From: Pseudomonadota bacterium
GTDB taxonomy: Bacteria > Pseudomonadota > Gammaproteobacteria > Enterobacterales > Succinivibrionaceae
Assembly: GCA_023460615.1 (NCBI GenBank)
Contig: JAEWPL010000011.1
Span: 1 to 18,531, forward strand
Length of the DNA stretch: 18,531 nucleotides
Direction: 5' to 3'
Shown here: one piece after another, positions 12,803 to 18,531 of the stretch
Position numbering within the stretch: the first letter of the stretch is position 1
How the letters are laid out: every line of letters begins with the position of its first letter
Program-made: the position numbers and the translations under genes
Notes under the pieces: generated by a model
Told to the model about the DNA's origin: nothing
The model's database searches: none
Seen by the model: the letters and a program-made list of their open reading frames with translations, nothing else

Positions 12803-13192
12803 TTATGCGACGTAGCAAATAACTTCGCCGCCCAAGCCGTCCTTACGGGCAGCACGATCGGTCATTAAGCCTTTTGATGTAGAAATTACAGCAATACCTA
12901 AACCATTCATGATACGTGGTAGTTCGCTGCTCTTCTTATATACACGAAGACCTGGACGTGAAACACGTTGGATTAGCTCGATAACTGGAGCACCTTCGTA
13001 GTATTTAAGACCAATTTCTAAAACTTTCTTAACGTCGCCGTTCTCAGAAACTGATGAGATATAACCCTCTTTTAAAAGTAGGTTAGCAATAGCAACCTTT
13101 AACTTTGATGAAGGCATAGAAACAGCAACTTTGCCAGAAGCCTGGCCGTTACGAATGCGGGTTAATAAATCCGCAATAGGATCTTGCATCAT
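12803..13192 (-). CDS. rpsH: 30S ribosomal protein S8
   Basis: S8 binds the central domain of 16S rRNA and in E. coli represses the spc operon by binding its mRNA near rplE. The 129-residue product has MQDPIADLLTRIRNGQ, VKKVLEIGLKYYEG, ISRPGLRVYK-like VSRPGLRVYKK and the conserved end GLGGEVICYVA. Tight spacing to rpsN and rplF fits one transcript. I did not identify the S8 target site with confidence. Confidence 0.98.
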   Translation of the reverse strand: MMQDPIADLLTRIRNGQASGKVAVSMPSSKLKVAIANLLLKEGYISSVSENGDVKKVLEIGLKYYEGAPVIELIQRVSRPGLRVYKKSSELPRIMNGLGIAVISTSKGLMTDRAARKDGLGGEVICYVA

Positions 13193-13206
13193 TTATAAAT
13201 CTCCTC

Positions 13207-13512
13207 TTACCAGCTAGCCTTGTGTAGACCAGGGATCTCGCCACGCATCATGTGCTCACGTAGTTTAATACGGCATAAACCAAACTTACGTAAGTAACCA
13301 TGTGGACGACCAGTCTCACTGCAACGGTTACGCTGACGTGAAGGGCTTGAATCACGTGGTAGTGCAGCTAAAGCTTGCACTGCAGCAAAACGCTCTTCAT
13401 CTGATGCAGATACGCTTGAAATAATCTTTTTGAGATCTTCGCGCTTTGTACGATACTTGTCTGCTAAACGCTTTCTTTTAAGATCTCTGTAAATCATTGA
13501 AGTCTTAGCCAT
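13207..13512 (-). CDS. rpsN: 30S ribosomal protein S14, zinc-independent long form
   Basis: The 101-residue product is the long (C-) S14, like that of E. coli: KTSMIYRDLKRKRLADKY, a central helical part, RNRCSETGRPHGYLRKFGLCR and the end EIPGLHKASW. It lacks the CxxC...CxxC zinc ribbon of the short form. It is placed between rplE and rpsH as in E. coli. Confidence 0.98.
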   Translation of the reverse strand: MAKTSMIYRDLKRKRLADKYRTKREDLKKIISSVSASDEERFAAVQALAALPRDSSPSRQRNRCSETGRPHGYLRKFGLCRIKLREHMMRGEIPGLHKASW

Positions 13513-13527
13513 TTATTCGTCCTCGAA

Positions 13528-14079
13528 TTACTTGCTTGCGTGAGTACGGAATGGGAAGTTGAAAGACTCTAGAAGTGCTTTGCCTTCTTCATCGGTCTTA
13601 GCAGTTGTGGTGATAGTAATATCTAAACCACGAACAGCATCAACTTTATCAAAATCAATCTCAGGGAAGATGATTTGCTCGCGTACACCCATTGAGTAAT
13701 TTCCTCTACCATCAAATGACTTAGATGATAAACCACGGAAATCACGGATACGTGGAATTGCAATCACAATTAAACGCTCGAGGAACTCCCACATACGCTC
13801 ACCGCGTAGTGTTACCTTACAGCCGATTGGATAGCCCTCACGAATATGGAAGCCCGCTACAGATTTACGAACTTTGGTGATTAGAGGCTTCTGACCAGCA
13901 ATAGCGGTCATATCGCGTGCAGCATTCTCTAAAACTTTCTTGTCTGCAACTGCTTCACCAACACCCATATTCAGGGTGATCTTCTCAATCCGAGGGACTT
14001 GCATGATTGTCTTGTAACCAAATTTTTCTGTTAAGGCTTTGATTACTTCCTGCTTGTAAAGATCATGCAGTTTCGCCAT
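13528..14079 (-). CDS. rplE: 50S ribosomal protein L5
   Basis: L5 binds 5S rRNA and forms an intersubunit bridge with S13. The 183-residue product (E. coli 179) has PRIEKITLNMGVGEA, the AGQKPLITKVRKSVAGFHIREGYPIG region, RGERMWEFLERL, DFRGLSSKSFDGRGNYSMG and the end ITITTTAKTDEEGKALLESFNFPF. Confidence 0.98.
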   Translation of the reverse strand: MAKLHDLYKQEVIKALTEKFGYKTIMQVPRIEKITLNMGVGEAVADKKVLENAARDMTAIAGQKPLITKVRKSVAGFHIREGYPIGCKVTLRGERMWEFLERLIVIAIPRIRDFRGLSSKSFDGRGNYSMGVREQIIFPEIDFDKVDAVRGLDITITTTAKTDEEGKALLESFNFPFRTHASK

Positions 14080-14102
14080 CGTTATTCTCCTTTAATTAAC
14101 GC

Positions 14103-14429
14103 TTACTTGGCTTGTGAAATGATCTGGTTGTTTGACTTGAAGAAACGAACTTTTTTGCCGTCTTCAACTCTAAAGCCAACACGATCAGCTTTCTTAGTTT
14201 CTGGGTTATAGATTGCTACGTTAGATACATCGATAGGTGCAACTACGTCAACAATACCGCCCTGAACGCCAAGATTTGGGTTAGGTTTCTGGTGTTTTTT
14301 CTTGACATTAATGCCTTCTACTAACACCTTGTGCTCACTAGTTAAAACACGGGTTACTTTACCAGTCTTGCCCTTGTCCTTACCGGTGATAACGATTACT
14401 TCGTCATTGGTGCGAATTTTCGCTGCCAT
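14103..14429 (-). CDS. rplX: 50S ribosomal protein L24
   Basis: L24 is one of the two assembly-initiator proteins of the 50S subunit. The 108-residue product has the KOW motif VIVITGKDKGKTGKV near the N-terminus, then VEGINVKKKHQKPNPN and GGIVDVVAPIDVSNVAIYNP. It is a few residues longer than E. coli L24 (104) at the C-terminus. Confidence 0.98.
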   Translation of the reverse strand: MAAKIRTNDEVIVITGKDKGKTGKVTRVLTSEHKVLVEGINVKKKHQKPNPNLGVQGGIVDVVAPIDVSNVAIYNPETKKADRVGFRVEDGKKVRFFKSNNQIISQAK

Positions 14430-14451
14430 TTTCTAATACTCCTCAAAAAAA

Positions 14452-14820
14452 TTAGAGTACTTCTGGAGCTAAAGATACGATCTTCATAAATTGCTCAGAA
14501 CGTAGTTCACGAGTAACTGGTCCGAAGATACGGGTACCGATAGGCTCATGTTGAGCAGTTAATAAAACTGCTGCGTTTGAATCAAAGCGAATTACTGAAC
14601 CATCAGGTCTGCGAACACCTTTCTTGGTGCGAACAACAACTGCGTCTAGTACATCGCCCTTCTTAACTTTGCCGCGTGGGATAGCATCTTTTACAGATAC
14701 CTTAATAATGTCGCCAATGCCAGCGTAACGGCGGTGAGAACCACCTAAAACCTTAATACACTGAACTGCACGTGCGCCAGAATTATCGGCAACGTCAAGC
14801 ATACTTTGCATCTGGATCAT
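14452..14820 (-). CDS. rplN: 50S ribosomal protein L14
   Basis: L14 is a conserved beta-barrel protein at the subunit interface. The 122-residue product begins MIQMQSMLDVADNSGARAVQ and has CIKVLGGSHRRYAGIGDII, AIPRGKVKKGDV, RPDGSVIRFDSNAAVLL and the end FMKIVSLAPEVL. First gene of the spc operon; CCGGAG lies nine bases before the ATG, after a leader holding a hairpin and a nine-T run. Confidence 0.98.
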   Translation of the reverse strand: MIQMQSMLDVADNSGARAVQCIKVLGGSHRRYAGIGDIIKVSVKDAIPRGKVKKGDVLDAVVVRTKKGVRRPDGSVIRFDSNAAVLLTAQHEPIGTRIFGPVTRELRSEQFMKIVSLAPEVL

Positions 14821-14841
14821 TTTAAAATGCTCCGGTTAATA

Positions 14842-14875
14842 AAAAAAAACAACTTCCTAAAACAATTTAGAAAGG
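14842..14875 (-). terminator. Terminator-like hairpin in the spc leader
   Basis: On the minus strand CTTTCTAAA-TTGT-TTTAGGAAG (14854-14875) forms a 9-bp stem with one U-G pair, followed by TTG and nine Ts (14842-14850). This has the form of an intrinsic terminator. It lies downstream of the apparent spc promoter and 21 bases before rplN. It could be an attenuator in the leader or a second S10-operon terminator. Confidence 0.6.
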
Positions 14876-14881
14876 CGCTAA

Positions 14882-14910
14882 AATATACCATAAAAAAATT
14901 AAGACCGCAA
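14882..14910 (-). promoter_or_regulatory. Promoter of the spc operon (extended -10)
   Basis: TTGCGG (14905-14910), 17 bases, then TATATT (14882-14887) preceded by TGG, an extended -10 (TGn). The start is expected near 14878. The -35 lies in the 3' arm of the S10-operon terminator hairpin and the T run of that terminator forms most of the spacer. E. coli also has a spc promoter in the rpsQ-rplN gap. Confidence 0.65.
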
Positions 14911-14930
14911 GTATAAATTCTTACGGTCTT
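14892..14930 (-). terminator. Intrinsic terminator at the end of the S10 operon
   Basis: On the minus strand AAGACCGTAAG and CTTGCGGTCTT (14920-14930 with 14901-14911) make an 11-bp stem with one U-G pair and an 8-base loop. AATTTTTTT follows. It begins 16 bases after the rpsQ stop. Confidence 0.8.
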
Positions 14931-14946
14931 ATTAGATTTTTATGAA

Positions 14947-15216
14947 TTAGGCATTGATTGCCTTTTCGATCACGCTAACTAATTTCCAAGAAATAGTCTT
15001 AGAAACTGGTTTGCATTCACAAATTTCAACAAAATCACCAACGTGAGCTAGGTTCTCAGCGTCTGATACGTGGAACTTAGTAGTACGAGTAATGATCTTA
15101 CCGTATACTGGGTGAGCAATACGGCGCTCAACTGCTACTACACAAGCCTTTTGCATCTTATCGCTTACTACGCGACCGCGTAAAGAACGAGCTACTTTTG
15201 CATTTGAATCTGACAT
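14947..15216 (-). CDS. rpsQ: 30S ribosomal protein S17
   Basis: S17 is an OB-fold protein and primary 16S rRNA binder. The 89-residue product has the typical RSLRGRVVSDKMQKACVVAVERRIAHPVYGK, KFHVSDAENLAHVGDFVEICECKPVSKTISWKL order. Last gene of the S10 operon; an intrinsic terminator follows. Confidence 0.97.
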   Translation of the reverse strand: MSDSNAKVARSLRGRVVSDKMQKACVVAVERRIAHPVYGKIITRTTKFHVSDAENLAHVGDFVEICECKPVSKTISWKLVSVIEKAINA

Positions 15217-15231
15217 TTAACTCTTCCTCTA

Positions 15232-15432
15232 CTATGCGTTCTCAGAGTTTAATTTCTCTGAAAGAATTGTATTAATACGTGCGATATCGCGACGTACCTT
15301 ACGTACGTTATCAGTTTGCTGTAAGCTACCTGACTTTAACTGGAAACGTAAGTTGAATTGCTCGCGCTGAAGATTTGAAAGTTCAGTCTTTAAGTCTTCA
15401 ACAGACTTTTTACGTAAATCGTTTGCTTGCAT
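15232..15432 (-). CDS. rpmC: 50S ribosomal protein L29
   Basis: L29 is a helical-hairpin protein at the exit of the peptide tunnel, near where trigger factor and SRP dock. The 66-residue product has the two-helix pattern and signatures LRKKSVEDLKTEL, LRFQLKSGSLQQTDNVRKVRRDIARI. Its ATG overlaps the rplP stop by one base (TAATG), so translation is probably coupled. Confidence 0.97.
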   Translation of the reverse strand: MQANDLRKKSVEDLKTELSNLQREQFNLRFQLKSGSLQQTDNVRKVRRDIARINTILSEKLNSENA

Positions 15433-15845
15433 TAGATCACCTGCTTACGAACGAAGGTAGTTGTTACTGATAATTTTGCTGATGCTAAGCGGAAAGCTTC
15501 GCGAGCAACTTCCTCAGAAATACCACCAATCTCGAAAAGTACACGACCAGGTTGAATTGGAGCAACCCAGTACTCAACAGTACCTTTACCTTTACCCATA
15601 CGAACACCTAGAGCTTTTTGAGTGATAGGCTTGTCTGGGAATACACGGATCCAAACTTTACCTTCACGCTTCATCTCACGGGTGAATGCACGACGTGCAG
15701 CTTCGATCTCACGAGCAGTAATCTGACCGCGAGAAGTTGCCTTTAGACCAAACTCACCAAAAGATACAACTGAACCTGCATATGCTAGACCCTCGTTGCG
15801 ACCTTTTTGAGTCTTACGATATTTTGTACGTTTAGGTTGTAACAC
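15432..15845 (-). CDS. rplP: 50S ribosomal protein L16
   Basis: L16 helps shape the A-site region of the 50S subunit. The 137-residue product starts MLQPKRTKYRKTQKGRNEG and has FGLKATSRGQITAREIEAARRA, the GKVWIRVFPDKPITQKALGVRMGKGKG block and VEYWVAPIQPGRVLFEI. It starts at GTG with GGAGG eight bases upstream, as in several gammaproteobacteria. Confidence 0.98.
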   Translation of the reverse strand: MLQPKRTKYRKTQKGRNEGLAYAGSVVSFGEFGLKATSRGQITAREIEAARRAFTREMKREGKVWIRVFPDKPITQKALGVRMGKGKGTVEYWVAPIQPGRVLFEIGGISEEVAREAFRLASAKLSVTTTFVRKQVI

Positions 15846-15859
15846 TTATACTTCCTCCG

Positions 15860-16642
15860 TTACTCAGCAACTTTTGAAGCTGGAGCTTCTTCAGTCTTCT
15901 TAGCACGACGACCACGACCAGGACGAGCCTGATTGTCATCACGACGGCCACGACGACCTGCTGGAGCAGCTGCATTGTTACGGTCTTCAGTCTCTTCTTG
16001 AGTTAGTGGTAGACCACCTAAAACTTCACCCTTGAAGATCCAAACCTTAACACCGATAACACCATAGGTTGTTACAGCCTCTGATAAAGCGTAATCAATA
16101 TCAGCACGTAGTGTGTGTAGAGGTACACGACCTTCACGTAACCACTCTGAACGAGCGATTTCAGCACCACCTAAACGGCCTGATACTTCAACCTTGATAC
16201 CCTTTGCACCAGCACGCATTGCATTCTGAATTGCCTTCTTCATAGCGCGACGGAACATTACACGACGCTCTAATTGAGAAGCAATTGAGTCAGCTACTAA
16301 CTTAGCATCAAGATCTGGCTTGCGGATCTCGCTGATATTTACTTGAGCTGGAACACCTGCGATTGCAGAGATCTTCTGACGTAACTTCTCTACGTCCTCA
16401 CCCTTCTTACCGATTACGATACCAGGACGAGCTGTGCAAATTGTTACACGGATGCTCTTAGCTGGACGGTCGATAACAATCTTTGATACAGATGCGTTCT
16501 TTAACTCAGTAGTTAAATATTTACGAACTGCAGCGTCACTCTTAATGTTAGCTGGGAAATTTGCAGTAGATGCATACCAAACTGATGAATAAGCTTTGGT
16601 GATACCAAGTCTGATTCCGTTTGGATTAATTTTCTGGCCCAT
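15860..16642 (-). CDS. rpsC: 30S ribosomal protein S3 with basic C-terminal extension
   Basis: S3 lies at the mRNA entry tunnel and contributes to mRNA helicase activity. The 260-residue product (E. coli 233) has MGQKINPNGIRLG, the KH domain with GKKG at 78-81 (GIVIGKKGEDVEKLR), RRAMKKAIQNAMRAGAKGIKV, and the C-terminal-domain motif RSEWLREGRVPLHTLRADIDY. The last roughly 35 residues are low-complexity, rich in Arg/Gly then Lys/Glu (RRGRRDD, RPGRGRRAKK), longer than in E. coli. Confidence 0.98.
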   Translation of the reverse strand: MGQKINPNGIRLGITKAYSSVWYASTANFPANIKSDAAVRKYLTTELKNASVSKIVIDRPAKSIRVTICTARPGIVIGKKGEDVEKLRQKISAIAGVPAQVNISEIRKPDLDAKLVADSIASQLERRVMFRRAMKKAIQNAMRAGAKGIKVEVSGRLGGAEIARSEWLREGRVPLHTLRADIDYALSEAVTTYGVIGVKVWIFKGEVLGGLPLTQEETEDRNNAAAPAGRRGRRDDNQARPGRGRRAKKTEEAPASKVAE

Positions 16643-16652
16643 AAATTACTCC

Positions 16653-16985
16653 CTAACGCTCTGCAACAACAACGGTAATATGAGAGGTGCGCTTTACGAT
16701 GCGATCTGCACGGCCTTTAGCACGTGGCATAATACGCTTTAATGAAGGGCCCTCATCAACCATGATCTTAGATACAACTAAGCTGTCGATATCTAAAGAA
16801 TGATTGTTTTCTGCATTAGCAATTGCAGAGAGCAATACTTTACGGATTAGTGCAGCAGCCTTACGTGGGCTGAACTGTAATAAATCCAATGCTTTCTGAA
16901 CAGGTAAACCGCGAACTTGATCTGCGACCAAGCGAGTTCTCTGTGCAGAAGAGCGAGCATAACGATGTATAGCTTTAACTTCCAT
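16653..16985 (-). CDS. rplV: 50S ribosomal protein L22
   Basis: L22 lines the peptide exit tunnel. From the ATG at 16985 the product is 110 residues, the E. coli length, starting MEVKAIHRYARSSAQRTRLVA. It has the RKAAALIRKVLLSAIANAENNH helix and the end of the tunnel hairpin (GPSLKRIMPRAKGRADRI). GGAG lies nine bases upstream of this ATG. The frame is open back to a TTG at 17000, but that codon overlaps the ribosome binding site. Confidence 0.97.
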   Translation of the reverse strand: MEVKAIHRYARSSAQRTRLVADQVRGLPVQKALDLLQFSPRKAAALIRKVLLSAIANAENNHSLDIDSLVVSKIMVDEGPSLKRIMPRAKGRADRIVKRTSHITVVVAER

Positions 16986-17000
16986 TACATAAAACTCCAA

Positions 17001-17276
17001 TTAGGCCTTAGCATCAGCAGCTACGGTGTGACCCTTAAAGGTACGAGTAGGTGCAAACTCACCTAACTTGTGACCAACCATTTCGTCTGAAACGAATACA
17101 GGTACGTGTTGACGACCGTTGTGAACAGCGATGGTCATTCCAATCATTTGTGGAATGATAACTGAACGGCGTGACCAGGTCTTAATAGGCTTTTTGTCGC
17201 CTGATTGTTGAACCTGTAGTACCTTCTTTAGTAAGGACGCATCAATAAATGGACCTTTCTTTAAAGAACGTGGCAT
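17001..17276 (-). CDS. rpsS: 30S ribosomal protein S19
   Basis: S19 binds the 30S head with S13. The 91-residue product begins MPRSLKKGPFIDASLLKKV and has KTWSRRSVIIPQMIGMTIAVHNGRQHVPVFVSDEMVGHKLGEFAPTR, the whole family signature. It lies between rplB and rplV as in the standard S10 operon. Confidence 0.98.
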   Translation of the reverse strand: MPRSLKKGPFIDASLLKKVLQVQQSGDKKPIKTWSRRSVIIPQMIGMTIAVHNGRQHVPVFVSDEMVGHKLGEFAPTRTFKGHTVAADAKA

Positions 17277-17296
17277 GTTATATCCTCGCTAATCTA

Positions 17297-18112
17297 TTAA
17301 CGGTGGTGAACGATGTACTTATCAGTACGCTTGTTCTTACGAGTCTTGTAACCCTTACATGGAGTACCCCATGGTGAACGTGGCTGAATGCCCTTGTTAC
17401 GGCCTTCACCACCACCGTGTGGGTGATCGATAGGGTTCATTGACATACCGCGAACAGTTGGACGTACACCGCGCCAACGGTTAGCACCAGCTTTACCTAA
17501 TTGAGCTAGCATGTGCTCGCCATTACCAATCTCACCGATTGTTGCACGACCATCAGCAAGAACTTTACGCATTTCGCCTGAACGCATACGTAAGGTTACA
17601 TAAGTACCTTCACGAGCAACTAGTTCGCAGTAGCAACCTGCTGAACGAGCGAAAACTGCACCAGCACCTGGGTTTAGCTCAACTGCGTGAACAGTTGTAC
17701 CTAGTGGGATATTGTGCATAGGTAATGTGTTACCAACTTTGATTGGAGCATTTGAACCTGATACAACAACGTCACCAACCTTTAAGCCCTTAGGAGCTAA
17801 GATATAGCTACGAGTACCATCGGTATAGCAGATTAAAGCGATATGAGCTGAACGGTTTGGATCATACTCTAAACGCTCTACGCGTGCCTCAATACCGTCC
17901 TTTTGACGCTTGAAGTCAACTAAACGATAACGTTGCTTGTGACCACCGCCAATGTGACGAGTAGAGATGTGACCATAGTTATCACGACCACCAGTCTTGC
18001 GCTTTTCTACTGTTAAAGAGCGCTCTGGACCACCTTTCCATAAGCCTTCAGTCTTGATCTGAATTACATGACGACGGGCTGGTGAAGTTGGCTTTGCCTT
18101 AATGATTGCCAT
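17297..18112 (-). CDS. rplB: 50S ribosomal protein L2
   Basis: L2 is needed for peptidyl-transferase activity and subunit joining. The 271-residue product (E. coli 273) has TSPARRHV, the GRDNYGHIST...GGGHKQRYR region, the OB-fold part, NPGAGAVFARSAG, and the C-terminal RPTVRGMSMNPIDHPHGGGEGR with the peptidyl-transferase-proximal His. Its ATG overlaps the rplW stop by one base (TAATG). Confidence 0.98.
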   Translation of the reverse strand: MAIIKAKPTSPARRHVIQIKTEGLWKGGPERSLTVEKRKTGGRDNYGHISTRHIGGGHKQRYRLVDFKRQKDGIEARVERLEYDPNRSAHIALICYTDGTRSYILAPKGLKVGDVVVSGSNAPIKVGNTLPMHNIPLGTTVHAVELNPGAGAVFARSAGCYCELVAREGTYVTLRMRSGEMRKVLADGRATIGEIGNGEHMLAQLGKAGANRWRGVRPTVRGMSMNPIDHPHGGGEGRNKGIQPRSPWGTPCKGYKTRKNKRTDKYIVHHR

Positions 18113-18426
18113 TATTTGCTCTCCTTGTTAACCTGAGCGGCTTCTTCAACGTCGAATTGAGTGCCTTCAGGAAGAGTAACATAAGCCTTTTTCCAGTCTG
18201 AACGCTTGCCAAAACCACGTGCAGTGCGACGAACTTTACCTTGGAAGTTTAAAGTACGAACTGACTCAACTTTAACTTCAAAAATAGATTCTACAGCTGC
18301 TTTGATTTCATCTTTAGTTGCGTTCTTTAATACTTTAAATACTAAAGTATTTTTCTCATGTGCTGCACTGCTCTTTTCAGAGATAACTGGTGCACACAAA
18401 ACATTCAATAAACGTGCCTGAGACAT
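18112..18426 (-). CDS. rplW: 50S ribosomal protein L23
   Basis: L23 lies at the tunnel exit and is the docking site for trigger factor and SRP. The 104-residue product has LLNVLCAPVISEKSSAAHEKNTLVFKV, ATKDEIKAAVESIFEVKVESVRTLN and GKVRRTARGFGKRSDWKKAYVTL. Start and stop overlap the neighbours by one base on each side (TAATG at both junctions), pointing to coupled translation. Confidence 0.98.
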   Translation of the reverse strand: MSQARLLNVLCAPVISEKSSAAHEKNTLVFKVLKNATKDEIKAAVESIFEVKVESVRTLNFQGKVRRTARGFGKRSDWKKAYVTLPEGTQFDVEEAAQVNKESK

Positions 18427-18531
18427 TATTTAAGCAACTCCTCTACCTTCTTAACAGCAGCAGATGTGATTAACACTTTGTCAAAGCCTACTAGGTTAAC
18501 TGGGTTGAACTCTGCTGAACCTGGCTGACAT
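18426..18531 (-). CDS. rplD: 50S ribosomal protein L4, C-terminal end (cut by window edge)
   Basis: The last 35 complete codons are visible, ending NPVNLVGFDKVLITSAAVKKVEELLK and a TAA at 18428-18426, as in the E. coli L4 C-terminus (DKVVMTADAVKQVEEMLA). L4 represses the S10 operon in E. coli; its leader target is outside the window. The rest of the gene lies beyond the right edge. Confidence 0.93.
   Translation of the reverse strand, partial: CQPGSAEFNPVNLVGFDKVLITSAAVKKVEELLK

Noticed and set aside
16986..17000. Longer L22 start at TTG (17000), with similar TTG-led extensions of secY (10546) and the flavin reductase-like gene (4773)
   Set aside because: In all three the TTG is part of the Shine-Dalgarno sequence (TTGGAG or TTGAGG) for an ATG a few codons later that matches the family start.
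1..18531. CRISPR arrays, tRNA or rRNA genes, insertion sequences, attachment sites
   Set aside because: I saw no regularly spaced repeats, no tRNA-like cloverleaf, no transposase and no terminal repeats in the window. Short inverted repeats are all explained as hairpins at gene boundaries.

Overview
This window is ribosomal-protein DNA from an AT-rich gammaproteobacterium. The evidence is the gene order rplD-rplW-rplB-rpsS-rplV-rpsC-rplP-rpmC-rpsQ / rplN...secY-rpmJ / rpsM-rpsK-rpsD-rpoA-rplQ, the close match of the proteins to Escherichia coli, and an Enterobacteria-like ParC. A host-associated anaerobe such as a member of the Succinivibrionaceae is a guess from base composition and protein style, not something the sequence proves.

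Layout, left to right. Bases 1-255 hold no gene, only a terminator-like hairpin. A 5'-truncated DUF234-type ATPase remnant follows (256-735, +). Then come parC (-), a secreted YkuD-type L,D-transpeptidase (+), an unknown 113-residue protein (-) coupled to a flavin reductase-like gene (-), and the terminator of the alpha operon. From 4911 to the right edge everything is on the minus strand: the alpha operon (4911-8858), the spc operon (9050-14820) and most of the S10 operon (14947 to the edge, where rplD is cut). Each operon junction has a recognisable sigma70-like promoter, at 14882-14910 before rplN and at 8998-9026 before rpsM. The alpha leader also carries a recognisable S4-binding pseudoknot motif that pairs with the rpsM start.

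The outstanding feature is the end of the alpha operon. It has two different, intact RNA polymerase alpha-subunit genes, one on each side of rplQ (rpsD-rpoA-rplQ-rpoA'). Their C-terminal DNA-binding domains are nearly the same (58 of 67 residues), but their N-terminal assembly domains have diverged in complementary ways. The upstream copy has lost the Arg-Arg pair that docks alpha on beta but keeps the VEQRTDLD strand region linked to beta' contact. The downstream copy keeps the Arg-Arg pair and other beta-side motifs but has lost VEQRTDLD. The simplest reading is an obligate alpha heterodimer with fixed positions, the downstream copy being alpha-I (on beta) and the upstream copy alpha-II (on beta'). 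This resembles the two-alpha RNA polymerase of Francisella, but here both genes sit in one operon.

Other points of interest are the shared design of the two internal operon junctions (a hairpin whose 3' arm contains the -35 element, then a second hairpin at the 5' end of the new leader), GC-rich hairpins in the rplO-secY and rplQ-rpoA' gaps, and a long Lys/Ala-rich tail on L15.
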